From contig NZ_AP022591.1 of the NCBI RefSeq assembly GCF_010731795.1, positions 2,542,001-2,606,000 of the forward strand: 64,000 nucleotides of DNA, in the 5' to 3' direction. The stretch's first letter is position 1. Every line of letters starts with the position of its first letter. Below, in pieces: positions 42,131 to 64,000 of this stretch. This DNA comes from Mycolicibacterium celeriflavum. GTDB lineage: Bacteria; Actinomycetota; Actinomycetes; Mycobacteriales; Mycobacteriaceae. A program made the translations under genes and the position numbers. Below the pieces are notes generated by a model. That model ran no database searches. It was not told the DNA's origin and was given only the letters and a program-made list of their open reading frames with translations.

Positions 42131-42136
42131 GTGGTC

Positions 42137-43516
42137 CTACGTAGCCGATGACGTGTCGGCGGTGGCGGATCTGGATGCACCCTGACCCGCCGCCGTCGAA
42201 CCGGCAACCTTCTTGGCCGCCACGGTGATTCGCGCGCCGCGGTGCGGCGTCATGATCACGTGCTTGAGCTTCTGGCGCTCGCCCGCCGCGGTGGTCGTCG
42301 CCAACTCGACCCGGCGCAGCACTTCGCGCAGCACCACCCGCATCTCCACCATCGCGAATCCCGCACCGAGACAACGCCGATTGCCGCCGCCGAACGGGAG
42401 CCACGTCGTCGGGCTCAGCGTCACGCCGACCATCCGGTCCGGATCGAAGCGGTCGGGCTCGGGGTAGATGTCGGCGTTGTCGTGCACGAGCGAGATGCTC
42501 GGCACCACCATGACACCCGCGGGCAGCCGGTACCCGCCGATGTCGACCGGCTCGGTCAGCGTCCGGCCCACGTCGGGCACCACCGGACGGATCCGCAGCG
42601 TCTCCTTGGCGATCGCGTCGAGGTATTCGTCGTCGCCGGATTCGGCCGCGCGCACCGCCTTTGCGAGCACATCCGGGTGGCGGGTCAACCGCTCCAGCGC
42701 CCACGACAGCCCGGTCGCGGTCGTGTCGTGGCCGGCCACCAGCAGCGTCATCAGCTGATCGCGCAGTTCCCGGTCGCTCATGCCGGCCCCCTCGTCGACG
42801 CCGGACCGCACCAACATCGCCAGCGCGTCGATGCGTTCGGCGAGGTGCGGGTCGGCGCGGCGGTCGGCGATCTCCGCATACAACAGCCGGTCGGCCTCGG
42901 CCATGTTGGCGCGCAACCGGTTCCACCACCGGTGATTGAGCAGCTTCGGCTTGGCGATCGCCAGCGACGCCCACGGCCCCACGCTCAACAGCTGCGGCAT
43001 CACTTCGCGCAGCGCCGCCAACCGCGCCGGGTCGCTCGCGCCGATCACCGTCCGCAGGATCACCTCGAGCGTGATCTCCGACATCTTCGGTGCCACCGCG
43101 AACGGCTTACCCACCGGCCAACCGGCGATATTGTCCGCGGCGATCTCGGCCATCACATCCGCCTGCCGCGCGACGGCGTCGCGGTGGAACGGCGCCATCA
43201 TCAGCCGGCGGCGCTCGCGGTGCACATCGTCGTCGACCACCAACACCGAGCTGTCCCCGAGCAGTCCGGCCAGCATCGAATTCGCCTCGCCCGCATGATA
43301 GATCCGCGGGTCACCGGCGAACACGGTCTTGATATCGGCCGGGTCGCCGAGGTAGACCATCGGGCCGACCATGGAGTTGGCCAGCGTGAAGACCTTGCCG
43401 TAGCGGCGCTGGCAGATCGACACGATCGGCGTCCACCACCGCATCATCAGCAACAGCATCGCGAACGACGGGAGCCGAGGCCCCGGCGGCAGTGCAGTCT
43501 CCTTTGTTGGACTCAT
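42137..43516 (-). CDS. cytochrome P450 (CYP138-like)
   Basis: 459 residues from ATG 43516. The I-helix oxygen-activation motif is TLLVAGHDTTATGLSWALER, the K-helix ExxR is AKETLRIRP, and the haem loop is LPFGGGNRRCLGAGFAMVEM with the thiolate Cys. MVEMRVVLREVLRRVELATT follows as the L-helix. Overall spacing resembles the mycobacterial CYP138 type. Soluble, needs a ferredoxin and reductase not encoded nearby. Substrate unknown. Divergent from the LPG-synthase-like gene with 118 bp between starts. Confidence 0.9.
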   Translation of the reverse strand: MSPTKETALPPGPRLPSFAMLLLMMRWWTPIVSICQRRYGKVFTLANSMVGPMVYLGDPADIKTVFAGDPRIYHAGEANSMLAGLLGDSSVLVVDDDVHRERRRLMMAPFHRDAVARQADVMAEIAADNIAGWPVGKPFAVAPKMSEITLEVILRTVIGASDPARLAALREVMPQLLSVGPWASLAIAKPKLLNHRWWNRLRANMAEADRLLYAEIADRRADPHLAERIDALAMLVRSGVDEGAGMSDRELRDQLMTLLVAGHDTTATGLSWALERLTRHPDVLAKAVRAAESGDDEYLDAIAKETLRIRPVVPDVGRTLTEPVDIGGYRLPAGVMVVPSISLVHDNADIYPEPDRFDPDRMVGVTLSPTTWLPFGGGNRRCLGAGFAMVEMRVVLREVLRRVELATTTAAGERQKLKHVIMTPHRGARITVAAKKVAGSTAAGQGASRSATADTSSAT

Positions 43517-43634
43517 GCCTAATAGAGTACGTCGGCAACGCGCTCGGCGGAATGGCTCATCGGCACAGGACACCGGTTAAGTTGTCGGCGGGTCGCTACC
43601 GACGTGGCCCCCAACTGGAGAAGATCGTTGACTC

Positions 43635-46010
43635 ATGCGCGTTGACGGGCGGGACATCACCGTCTCGGGCAGCCTGCTGCAGCCTTTGACGAGGCGGACC
43701 AACGACATCGTCCGCGTCGTGCTGGCCGCGCTGTTCCTCGCGGTCGTCGTCACCAGCTCGCTGATCACCCGCAACGAGTGGGTCGCGCTGGAACGCTCGA
43801 TCTCCGAGATCGTCGCCGTGTTGACCCCGACCCAGGCGGACCTGGTCTACCTCGTCTACGGCATAGCGATCGTCGCGCTGCCGTTCGTGATTCTCGTCGG
43901 CCTGATCCTGTCGCGGCAGTGGAAACTGCTCGGCGCCTACGCCGCGGCCGCCGCCATCGCCGGGTTGGCGTTGTCGATCAGCGGCTTCGGGCTCACGGCG
44001 CCGCGGTGGCACTTCGACCTGTCGGACCGGCTCGACACGTTCTCCTCGCAGTTCGTCGACGACCCCCGCTGGATCGCGATGCTCGCCGCGGTGCTCACCG
44101 TGTCGGGGCCGTGGCTGCCGACCCGCTGGCGGCGTTGGTGGTGGGCGCTGCTGCTGGCGTTCGTGCCGATCCACCTGATGATCAGCGCGGTGGTGCCGGC
44201 CCGCTCGCTGCTCGGGTTGGCCGTCGGCTGGTTCGTCGGCGCGCTGGTCGTGCTCGTCGTGGGCACGCCCGGGCTGGAGGTGCCACTCGACGGCGCCGTG
44301 CGGGCGATGGCCCGCCGCGGCTGCTCCGTTTCCGGCATGCATGTGGTGCGGCCCGCCGGCGCCGGCCCGCTGCTGCTCAACGCCACCTGCGAGGAGCAAC
44401 AGTCGACGGCGGTGATGGAGCTGTACGGCCCACATCAGCGCGGCGGCGGCGTGCTGCTGCAACTGTGGCGCAAGGTGCGGCTGCGCGACCGTGAGACCGC
44501 GCCGCTGCACGCGTCGATGCGCCGCCTGGTCGAACACCGTGCGCTGATGGCCATCGCGATCGGCGAGCTCAAGATCGCGAACACCTCGACGATCGCCGTC
44601 GCAGCGCTCGACCGGGGCTGGACGCTTTATGCGCACACCCCACCGCGCGGCATACCGATCAACGAGTGCGTCGAGTCGGTACCTGACGGGCGCGTGTGGG
44701 AATCGCTACGCGAACTGCACGACTGCCAGATCTCGCACGGCGACCTGCGCAGCAGCGAGATCACCGTCGACGACGACACCGTGCTGTTCGGCGGGTTCGA
44801 CTACGCCGAGTACGGCGCCACCGATGCCCAGCTACGCACCGACATCGCCCAGTTGCTGGTGACCACGACGTATCTGTACGACGCGAGTTCGGCGGTGCGC
44901 GCGGCGATCGACGCATTCGGCAAGGACGCCGTGCTGACCGCGTCGCGGCGGTTGACCTCGGCCGCGATGCCACCGGGCATCCGGCATTCCGTAGCAGACG
45001 CAAAAGCCGTGATCTCCGCCGCGCGCGACGAGGTCAAGCGCCAGACCCGCGTCGACGAGATCCGCACCGAGACGGTCACGCGGTTCACCCGCGGCCAGGT
45101 GATCCAGTTGGTGTTGCTCGCCGCGCTGGTCTACGTCGCCTATCCGTTCCTGTCCTCGGTGCCGACGTTCATCACCGAACTGCGCACCGCGAACTGGTGG
45201 TGGGCGCTGCTGGGCCTGGCGGCGTCGAGCCTGACCTATCTCGGTGCGGCAGCAGCACTTTGGGCGTGTGCGGACGGGCTGGTGAACCTGCGGGGTCTGG
45301 TCGTCATGCAGGTCGCGAACAAGTTCGCGGCCACGACGACGCCCGCCGGCGTCGGGGGGCTGGCGCTGTCGGCCCGGTACCTGCAGAAGGGCGGCGTCAG
45401 CCCGATGCGCGCCACCACCGCCGTCGCGCTGCAGCAGTCGGTCCAGGTGATCACCCACCTCGGTCTGCTCGTCTTCTTCTCCACCGCGGCGGGCGTATCG
45501 GCCGATCTGTCCCAGTTCGTCCCGAGCGCCACGCTGCTGTACCTGATCGGCGGTGTCCTGCTGGGGCTGATCGGCACGTTCCTGTTGGTGCCGAAACTGC
45601 GGAACTGGCTGGCGACGTCGGTGCGGCCGCGACTGCAGGAGATGATCGGCCACCTCGTCGCGCTGGCCCGCGAACCCCGCCGGCTGGCGGTGATCATGGC
45701 GGGGTGCGCCGCGACCACCCTCGGTAACGCGTTCGCGCTGTGGGCGGCGATCGAGGCGTTCGGCGGCGACACCTCGTTCGTCACCGTCACCGTCGTGACG
45801 ATGATCGGCGGCACGCTGGCCTCGGCGGCACCGACGCCCGGCGGCATCGGCGCGGTCGAGGCGGCGCTGATCGGCGGATTGGCCGCATTCGGCATGCCCG
45901 CAGCGGTGGCCGTGCCGTCGGTGCTGCTGTACCGGGTGCTGACGATCTGGCTGCCGGTGTTCGCCGGCTGGCAGGTGATGCGGTGGATGACCAGGAACGC
46001 GAAAATTTAG
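43635..46010 (+). CDS. LPG-synthase-like membrane protein with embedded kinase-like domain
   Basis: 791 residues. Residues 25-220 form about six hydrophobic helices. A soluble middle part (about 230-470) follows and includes ELHDCQISHGDLRSSEITVD and DTVLFGGFDYAEYGATDAQL, an aminoglycoside-phosphotransferase/kinase-like catalytic loop (HGDLR) and metal loop (FD). From about 480 the UPF0104/lysyl-PG-synthase TM domain occupies the rest: ANKFAATTTPAGVGGLALSA and GGTLASAAPTPGGIGAVEAA. Such proteins flip or modify lipids. The kinase-like part looks degraded (no clear P-loop). Stand-alone gene. Role inferred only. Confidence 0.8.
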   Translation: MRVDGRDITVSGSLLQPLTRRTNDIVRVVLAALFLAVVVTSSLITRNEWVALERSISEIVAVLTPTQADLVYLVYGIAIVALPFVILVGLILSRQWKLLGAYAAAAAIAGLALSISGFGLTAPRWHFDLSDRLDTFSSQFVDDPRWIAMLAAVLTVSGPWLPTRWRRWWWALLLAFVPIHLMISAVVPARSLLGLAVGWFVGALVVLVVGTPGLEVPLDGAVRAMARRGCSVSGMHVVRPAGAGPLLLNATCEEQQSTAVMELYGPHQRGGGVLLQLWRKVRLRDRETAPLHASMRRLVEHRALMAIAIGELKIANTSTIAVAALDRGWTLYAHTPPRGIPINECVESVPDGRVWESLRELHDCQISHGDLRSSEITVDDDTVLFGGFDYAEYGATDAQLRTDIAQLLVTTTYLYDASSAVRAAIDAFGKDAVLTASRRLTSAAMPPGIRHSVADAKAVISAARDEVKRQTRVDEIRTETVTRFTRGQVIQLVLLAALVYVAYPFLSSVPTFITELRTANWWWALLGLAASSLTYLGAAAALWACADGLVNLRGLVVMQVANKFAATTTPAGVGGLALSARYLQKGGVSPMRATTAVALQQSVQVITHLGLLVFFSTAAGVSADLSQFVPSATLLYLIGGVLLGLIGTFLLVPKLRNWLATSVRPRLQEMIGHLVALAREPRRLAVIMAGCAATTLGNAFALWAAIEAFGGDTSFVTVTVVTMIGGTLASAAPTPGGIGAVEAALIGGLAAFGMPAAVAVPSVLLYRVLTIWLPVFAGWQVMRWMTRNAKI

Positions 46011-46133
46011 GCTGGTGTCGACCCCTCCTCCGGTGCCGACCGACCGGCCACTGGAGGTAATGTCGTCACATCGTGTCGAACAGCCTGCGCGATAGTTGAA
46101 CAGTCGATCCCTCGATTGCATTAAGGGCGGACC

Positions 46134-47078
46134 GTGACAGGAACATCAGGAACAAAGCACAGCTCGGCACCAGAGGCACAGTCGAAGTGGCTGTCGAAAT
46201 CTGCGTCGGAGGCCCGGGGCTCGGACAAGAACGAAGTCCAGTTCCACTACGACATCTCCAACGACTTCTTCAAGCTGTGGCAGGACCCCACCCAGACCTA
46301 CAGCTGCGCGTACTTCGAGCGTGACGATTACACGCTGGAGCAGGCGCAGCGGGCCAAGGTCGACCTGTCCCTGGGCAAGCTCGGCCTGCAGCCCGGCATG
46401 ACGCTGCTCGACATCGGCTGCGGTTGGGGCTCGACGATCGCGCGGGCGGTGGAGAAATACGACGTCAACGTCATCGGCCTGACGCTCTCGGAGAACCAGA
46501 AGCAGCACATCGAGGACTTCTGGTTCCCCCAGCTCAAGAGCGACCGGAAGATGGAAGTCCGGCTGCAGCCTTGGGAGGAGTTCGAGGGCAAGGTCGACCG
46601 GATCGTGTCGATCGGCGCGTTCGAGCACTTCGGCTTCGGCAAGTACGACGACTACTTCAAGAAGACGTTCAGCTGGTTGCCCGACGACGGGGTGATGATG
46701 CTACACACGATCATCATTCCGGAGGATGAGGAGATCAAGGCCAAGGGCCTGCCGCTGACGATGTCCCGCGTGAGATTCATCAAGTTCATCATGGACGAGA
46801 TCTACCCCGGCGGGCGTTTGCCACTGGCGTCGATGGTGCGGGAGCACGCAAACAAGGCCGGCTACACGGTGACCCGGGAACAGCACCTGCAGCCCCACTA
46901 CGTCAAGACGCTGGACACCTGGGCAGCCAACCTCGAGGCCAAGAAGGACGAGGCGATCGCGATCACCTCCGAGCAGATCTATGAGCGATTCCGCAAATAC
47001 CTGACCGGTTGCGCCGATCTTTTCCGGGAGGGCTACACGGACGTCGCACAGTTCACCTGCGAGAAGGCGGCTGCTTAG
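46134..47078 (+). CDS. cyclopropane mycolic acid synthase-type methyltransferase, first paralogue
   Basis: 314 residues from GTG 46134 with AAGGGCGGACC upstream. SAM site LLDIGCGWGSTIARAVEKYD. Substrate-binding start FHYDISNDFFKLWQDPTQTY. The bicarbonate-binding residues are retained: Glu164 in GAFEHFG and His191 in MMLHTI. Family reactions: adding a methylene bridge or methyl plus oxygen to double bonds in meromycolate chains on AcpM, or to phospholipid acyl chains. The first 33 residues extend beyond CmaA2 and are polar. Which reaction it performs cannot be read. The second paralogue starts 86 bp downstream. Confidence 0.88.
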   Translation: MTGTSGTKHSSAPEAQSKWLSKSASEARGSDKNEVQFHYDISNDFFKLWQDPTQTYSCAYFERDDYTLEQAQRAKVDLSLGKLGLQPGMTLLDIGCGWGSTIARAVEKYDVNVIGLTLSENQKQHIEDFWFPQLKSDRKMEVRLQPWEEFEGKVDRIVSIGAFEHFGFGKYDDYFKKTFSWLPDDGVMMLHTIIIPEDEEIKAKGLPLTMSRVRFIKFIMDEIYPGGRLPLASMVREHANKAGYTVTREQHLQPHYVKTLDTWAANLEAKKDEAIAITSEQIYERFRKYLTGCADLFREGYTDVAQFTCEKAAA

Positions 47079-47164
47079 CCAGTTTAGGGAAAAGTGCGAT
47101 ATATAAGTTGGTCGTTACGCGGTCGTCGGGGTCACGTAACACCCGCATAGGAGGCCAATCGAAG

Positions 47165-48046
47165 ATGTCGGATAGTTCGGGAACCACGATGAAGGTGGCT
47201 TACGAGGACGTTCAGGCGCACTACGACCTCTCGAACGATTTCTTCGGTCTCTTCCAGGATCCGACGCGGACCTACAGCTGCGCGTTCTACGAGCGCGACG
47301 ACATGTCGCTCGAAGAGGCGCAGATCGCCAAGATCGATCGCGCGCTCGGCAAGCTCGACCTGCAGCCCGGGATGACGCTGCTCGACGTCGGCTGCGGCTG
47401 GGCCTCGGTGATGAAGCGCGCGATCGAGACCTACGACGTCAACGTCGTCGGGCTGACGCTCAGCCGCAATCAATGCGCGCTCGGCCAACAGGTCCTGGAC
47501 GCGGTCGAGACGGACCGCTCGCGGCGGGTGCTGCTCAAGGGCTGGGAGGAGTTCGACGAGCCGGTGGACCGCATCGTGTCCATCGAGGCGTTCGAGGCGT
47601 GGCCCAAGTCGAAGTACAAGGCGTTCTTCGACACGTGCTACCGGCTCATGCCCGCCGACGGCCGGATGGTGCTGCAGACGATCATGGGGCACCCGCTCAA
47701 GCGCTGGCCCGAGCTGGGGATCCCGATCGTGATGTCGGACTTGAAGTTCATGCGGTTCATCGCCAAGGAGATCTTTCCCGGCGGCGCCGTGCCCTGCGAC
47801 GACGACGTCTACGAGTTCGCGGGCAACGCCGGCTTCACCGTCGAGGAGCTCGACACGATGACCCCGCACTACGTCCGCACGCTCGACACGTGGGCGGAGA
47901 AACTGGAGGCCGCCAAGGACCAGGCGATCGCGGTGACGTCGCAGGAGGTCTACGACCGGTACATGAAGTACCTCGTCGGATGCTCCGACTTCTTCCAGCG
48001 CAACGTCAGCTACGTCGGGCAGTTCACCCTGACCAAGGCTCAGTAG
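47165..48046 (+). CDS. cyclopropane mycolic acid synthase-type methyltransferase, second paralogue (His to Gln)
   Basis: 293 residues from ATG 47165 (AGGAGG 10 bases upstream). Shares with the first gene [20 protein letters not shown] and [20 protein letters not shown], but the catalytic-region His is Gln171 ([10 protein letters not shown] instead of MLLHTI). Glu144 is kept. In the mycolate synthases this His helps position the bicarbonate base. The change may slow the reaction or alter which intermediate is quenched. It ends convergently, overlapping the ketosynthase gene by 7 bp. Confidence 0.85.
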   Translation: MSDSSGTTMKVAYEDVQAHYDLSNDFFGLFQDPTRTYSCAFYERDDMSLEEAQIAKIDRALGKLDLQPGMTLLDVGCGWASVMKRAIETYDVNVVGLTLSRNQCALGQQVLDAVETDRSRRVLLKGWEEFDEPVDRIVSIEAFEAWPKSKYKAFFDTCYRLMPADGRMVLQTIMGHPLKRWPELGIPIVMSDLKFMRFIAKEIFPGGAVPCDDDVYEFAGNAGFTVEELDTMTPHYVRTLDTWAEKLEAAKDQAIAVTSQEVYDRYMKYLVGCSDFFQRNVSYVGQFTLTKAQ

Positions 48047-49290
48047 GCGCCGAAGGCGAGCGCCACGTTGTGGCCGCCGAGGCCGAACGAGTTGGTGATC
48101 GCGTAGCGGTAGTCGCCGCGCCGCGGGCTTTCGGCGACGACATCGAGGTCGATCTCGGGATCGCGATCCTTGAGGTTGAGCGTCGGCGGGATCACCCCGT
48201 CGCGCAGCGCCTGGACCGTCAACACGGCCTCGATCGCGCCGGCAGCGCCCAGCGAATGGCCCAACGCCGCCTTCGGTGCATACACCGCGGGCGCGTGGTC
48301 GCCGAAAGCGTTGCGGATCGCGTGGGCCTCGGCCAGGTCGCCGAAGACCGTTCCGGTGGCGTGGGCGTTGATGTGGTCGATGTCCGTGGGTGTCAGCCCG
48401 GCCAACTCGACCGCCCGGGTGATCGCGTCGCCGGCCCGCAGGCCGTCGGGATCGGGCTTGACGTCGTCGTAGCCGTCGGAGGTGAGGCCCGCGCCCATCA
48501 GCCGGGCCAGGGGTTTCGCGCCGCGCGCTTTGGCGTGCTCCTCGGTTTCGATGAGCATCAACGCGCCGCCTTCACCGAACACCATGCCGTCGCGGTTCCG
48601 GTCGAACGGACGACACGCACCGGCCGGGTCGTCGTTGTTGGTCGACAGCAGGTCTTGCATGCAGAACGCCGCGACGGGCACCGCCTCGATGTGGGTCTCG
48701 ACGCCGCCGCAGATCATGACGTCGGCCTCGCCGAGGATCAGGTGCCGCCACGCCTGGGCGATGGCCGCGGCGCCCGAGGAGTCGGCCATCACCGGTGAGA
48801 TGATGCCGGCCTTCGCCTGACGGTCCAGTCCGACCGCGGCGGCCGCGCCGTTCGGCATGTACATCTGCACGGTCAGCGGGGAGACCGCACGCAGCCCCTT
48901 CTGCCGCCAGAGGTCGTGCTGCAGGGGGATCTCCTCGGTACTGCCCAGCGCGAGCCCGACCGAGACCGCCAACCGTCGGGTGTCGACCTCGGGCTCGCCT
49001 GCGGCCGCCCAGAGCCTGCGACTCAGGATGGTGGACATCTTCTGCATGTACGACGTCCGGCGCCGCTCCACCCGCCCGAGCTGTTCGTCGAGATCCTCCC
49101 GGATGGCCCCGCCGATTCGCACGGGCGAGTCGAACTCCTCGACGAACCACTTGTCGAGGGGCCGGATACCGCTTCGGCCCTGCTGTAGCTGCTGCCAGGT
49201 GTCCTCGGCGTCGGCCGCCAGCGACGTGGTCGAGACGACAGCGGTCACCACGACGTCGGGGAATGCGTCGCCAGTCTTGAGCGCGGCCAC
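48040..49290 (-). CDS. KasA-like ketosynthase with catalytic Cys replaced by Asp
   Basis: 416 residues from GTG 49290 (AGGAG 7 bases upstream), the same length as KasA and KasB. Most KasA segments are retained: [47 protein letters not shown] with His310 and [13 protein letters not shown] with Lys340 and His345. The nucleophile loop reads [12 protein letters not shown], so the position of KasA Cys171 is Asp170. Without the Cys no acyl-enzyme can form. KS domains lacking Cys (KSQ, chain-length factors) decarboxylate or partner a working KS. It may serve the two neighbouring methyltransferases. Mycolic pathway role is inferred. Confidence 0.85.
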   Translation of the reverse strand: MAALKTGDAFPDVVVTAVVSTTSLAADAEDTWQQLQQGRSGIRPLDKWFVEEFDSPVRIGGAIREDLDEQLGRVERRRTSYMQKMSTILSRRLWAAAGEPEVDTRRLAVSVGLALGSTEEIPLQHDLWRQKGLRAVSPLTVQMYMPNGAAAAVGLDRQAKAGIISPVMADSSGAAAIAQAWRHLILGEADVMICGGVETHIEAVPVAAFCMQDLLSTNNDDPAGACRPFDRNRDGMVFGEGGALMLIETEEHAKARGAKPLARLMGAGLTSDGYDDVKPDPDGLRAGDAITRAVELAGLTPTDIDHINAHATGTVFGDLAEAHAIRNAFGDHAPAVYAPKAALGHSLGAAGAIEAVLTVQALRDGVIPPTLNLKDRDPEIDLDVVAESPRRGDYRYAITNSFGLGGHNVALAFGAY

Positions 49291-49333
49291 CCGGGTGCTC
49301 CTCTGTCCGTTCACACGCCAGCTGAATATGTTG

Positions 49334-49351
49334 AGGTATCACTGAATACCT
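49334..49351. promoter_or_regulatory. operator-like inverted repeat in the KAS/DUF2237 intergenic region
   Basis: AGGTAT and ATACCT are perfect 6-bp arms around CACTGA, placed between the divergent ketosynthase (start 49290) and DUF2237 (start 49380) genes. Size and position suit a dimeric repressor. No regulator gene is adjacent. Confidence 0.45.
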
Positions 49352-49379
49352 TAGGACCCCCCGGACGCTTGGACGACTT

Positions 49380-49766
49380 GTGGTTGAACTCAATGTGCTC
49401 GGCGAGCCGCTTCAGCCGTGCGGCACCGACCCGATGACCGGTTTCTACCGCGACGGCTGCTGTTCGACGGGCCCCGAGGACCTCGGCAGCCACACGATCT
49501 GCGCGGTGGTGACCGCTGAGTTCCTGCGCCATCAGCGTTCGATCGGCAACGATCTGTCCACCCCGCGTCCGGAGTACCGCTTTCCCGGTCTGCAACCGGG
49601 CGACCGCTGGTGCGTCACCGCGGTGAACTGGTTGAAGGCCCATCAGGACGGCTTCGCCGCGCCGGTGGTGCTGGCGTCGACGCACGAGCGCACGCTCGAG
49701 GTGATCTCGCTGGAGGCGCTGCGCGAATATGCGGTCGACGTGCCCGACGACCTCGGGTCGTTGTAG
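49380..49766 (+). CDS. DUF2237 family protein
   Basis: 128 residues. The DUF2237 pattern is complete: NVLGEPLQPCGTDPMTGFYR with DGCCSTGPEDLGSHTICAVV, GNDLSTPRPEYRFPGLQPGD and RWCVTAVNWLKAHQDGFAAP. The four conserved cysteines (two in the CC of GCC, one before and one in RWC) suggest metal binding or redox sensing. No function is known. Start GTG 49380. Divergent from the ketosynthase gene. Confidence 0.88.
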   Translation: MVELNVLGEPLQPCGTDPMTGFYRDGCCSTGPEDLGSHTICAVVTAEFLRHQRSIGNDLSTPRPEYRFPGLQPGDRWCVTAVNWLKAHQDGFAAPVVLASTHERTLEVISLEALREYAVDVPDDLGSL

Positions 49767-49814
49767 CGCGCCGTTCCGGCGGCGGCCGCACGCGGCTCGG
49801 CATACCGTTAGCGC

Positions 49815-50297
49815 ATGGCAGAACAATCGCAGGCGGTGACGATCTCGCATCCGCCGGCCGCAGTGCTGCGCGCCGTCAATCCGTTGATCGGCCGGTTGTT
49901 GCGCACGCCGCTGGCGGGGTCGTTGCGCAAGCAGATGATGGTCGTCAACGTCACCGGTCGAAAGTCCGGTCAGCGGTATTCGATTCCGTTGAGCGCACAC
50001 CGGATCGACGGCAACCTCTACGCGTTGACCAGCGCGCCGTGGAAGCACAACTTCCGCGACGGGGCGACCGCCGATGTGCTGGTCGATGGCCGGATGACGA
50101 CGATGCGCGGTGAGCTGATCACCGATCCTGGCGCCGTCGCCGACCTGTCGCACCGATGCGCGCAGTCCTACGGCGTGAGGCGGGCGCAGAGCATGATGGG
50201 GCTGAAGTTCCGCGACAACCGAATTCCGACCGTGGAGGAGTTCACCGACCTGGTGCGCCGGGAGCGTTATGTCGCGGTGCGGTTCGTACCGGCCTGA
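49815..50297 (+). CDS. deazaflavin (F420)-dependent nitroreductase-family protein
   Basis: 160 residues. QMMVVNVTGRKSGQRYSIPL is the split-barrel strand/loop of the Ddn/FDOR family, where GRKSG contacts the F420 phosphate. ALTSAPWKHNFRDGATADVL follows. The family includes Ddn, which activates nitroimidazoles such as PA-824, and F420H2-dependent quinone reductases. A subset binds flavins or haem instead. It ends convergently, sharing 56 bp with the methyltransferase gene at 50242, an unusually long antisense overlap. Confidence 0.85.
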   Translation: MAEQSQAVTISHPPAAVLRAVNPLIGRLLRTPLAGSLRKQMMVVNVTGRKSGQRYSIPLSAHRIDGNLYALTSAPWKHNFRDGATADVLVDGRMTTMRGELITDPGAVADLSHRCAQSYGVRRAQSMMGLKFRDNRIPTVEEFTDLVRRERYVAVRFVPA

Positions 50298-51043
50298 GGG
50301 GCCGGCTCGCGACCACGACTGTCGGGCCGAACCGGCGTGTGCGGAATTGGACGGTCATCTTCGGGTCGGCGTGCTGCGCGAGCACACGCAGCGCCGACGG
50401 GCTGTAGGCGCGCAGCGAGCTGATCACCCCGTCGTGCACCAGCGGGACGACCCGGGTGAGCGGCAGCGCGGCGGCCAACACCATCGCGTGGACCGGCGCG
50501 GGTGGTCGGCGCAGGTCGATGATCATCAGCTTCTTCGCCGCACGCGTTCCCTCGGCGAACACGCGAGTGGCCTTCTCCGGCGGCAGGTGATGCAACGACA
50601 ATGCGAACACGGCGAGGTCGAAAGACCCATCGGCGGCATCGATTGCGGTGGCATCCATTTCGCGCACCGTGGCACGCGGGTGACTGCCGAGGTCACCGGC
50701 GGAGATGGCCGTCACGAACGCGGGGTCGATGTCGGTGACCGTCACCTCCGCGGCGGCGTGGTCCTCCAGCAGCTTCTCCGACAGGCCGCCGAGGCCGGCC
50801 CCGAGTTCCAGGATCTTCGGCGTCGCAACGTCGGCCACCTCGTCGAGCACGAGCCGGGCGCATTTACCGTAGACACCCAACCGCCGTCGCCTGCCGCCGC
50901 GGTCGAGTGCCTGCACGACTTTGCGTTTCAGGTCATCGACGTCGTCACGGTCGAGGTACTCCAGCCGCTCGGTCCACAGCCGCCGGTCCAACCAGGAGGC
51001 GTTCGGGCCGCCTCGGGGCATGCCGACAATGTCGAGGGTTTCG

Positions 51044-51051
<8 letters not shown>
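50242..51051 (-). CDS. class I SAM-dependent methyltransferase, coupled to the NRPS gene
   Basis: 269 residues. SAM motif I is [20 protein letters not shown] with [10 protein letters not shown] as the acidic end of strand 2, and [20 protein letters not shown] as motif III. Its ATG (51051) lies 8 bp inside the end of the synthetase gene, so it is made from the same transcript. The probable job is N- or O-methylation of the peptide. Substrate not readable. Its 3' end overlaps the F420-type gene. Confidence 0.8.

Positions 51052-64000
<12,949 letters not shown>

Overview
The window is high-GC actinobacterial DNA and almost certainly comes from a Mycolicibacterium/Mycobacterium species. Pointers are an Arr rifampin ADP-ribosyltransferase, two mycolic-acid-type cyclopropane synthases beside a KasA-like ketosynthase, an LpqH-family lipoprotein, a WS/DGAT acyltransferase, a PknH-like kinase, F420-type nitroreductase-like protein and SigF-like promoters. 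No prophage, CRISPR array or rRNA operon was seen. The only tRNA is selenocysteine tRNA.

Layout. 1-2.1 kb: the 5' part of a lipoprotein sugar dehydrogenase, with a 1.46-kb ISL3-family insertion sequence (frameshifted transposase, 6-bp target duplication) directly upstream. 2.1-5.8 kb: a carboxyethylornithine-synthase/alanine-dehydrogenase-like enzyme, a short ribosome-hibernation-factor-like protein, arr, CsbD and an LpqH-like lipoprotein. 5.8-16.7 kb: a secondary-metabolism/transport stretch with a large esterase, drug-efflux MFS, sugar-binding lipoprotein plus FucP-type symporter, WS/DGAT, cyclic-nucleotide-binding protein, Ser/Thr kinase and YceI. 16.7-22.8 kb: a three-subunit molybdenum aldehyde oxidoreductase (paoABC type), thioredoxin-reductase-like flavoprotein, rhomboid-like membrane protein and PPK2.

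22.9-39.1 kb is the most coherent block. A fdhA-fdhB-nrfD operon encodes a membrane-linked formate dehydrogenase. Its catalytic subunit is interrupted by an in-frame UGA (codon 190), followed by a textbook bacterial SECIS hairpin with a GGTCT loop. About 5 kb away lies a complete selenocysteine set: selA and selB (overlapping, minus strand), tRNA-Sec (anticodon TCA) and selD. The intervening DNA holds a GH16 hydrolase, a GT-C glycosyltransferase, a hemerythrin and a PadR/permease pair. So the window carries both the Sec-decoding machinery and at least one client selenoprotein. Two copies of a 49-bp palindromic element bracket a DUF488 gene, one of them abutting the tRNA-Sec gene.

39-51 kb: a DUF5994 gene with a coupled 46-codon ORF, a truncated kinase remnant, a GyrB-like protein that lacks the ATP-binding residues, a collagen-like secreted protein, a P450, an LPG-synthase-like membrane protein with an embedded kinase-like region, and two cyclopropane-mycolate-synthase-like methyltransferases. 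These face a KasA-like ketosynthase whose catalytic Cys has become Asp. 51-64 kb: a giant nonribosomal peptide synthetase, running off the right edge, organised A-T / C-A-T-E / C-A-T / C-A-T-TE, with a methyltransferase gene overlapping its 3' end.

Regulation that can be read: SigF-like promoters (GGTTT, 15-16 bp, GGGTA-like) precede csbD, ppk2, hemerythrin and fdhA. Operator-like inverted repeats precede the FucP, PadR and ketosynthase genes. Two other palindromes (CGAGATTGCA arms) sit exactly between convergent genes and probably act as terminators.
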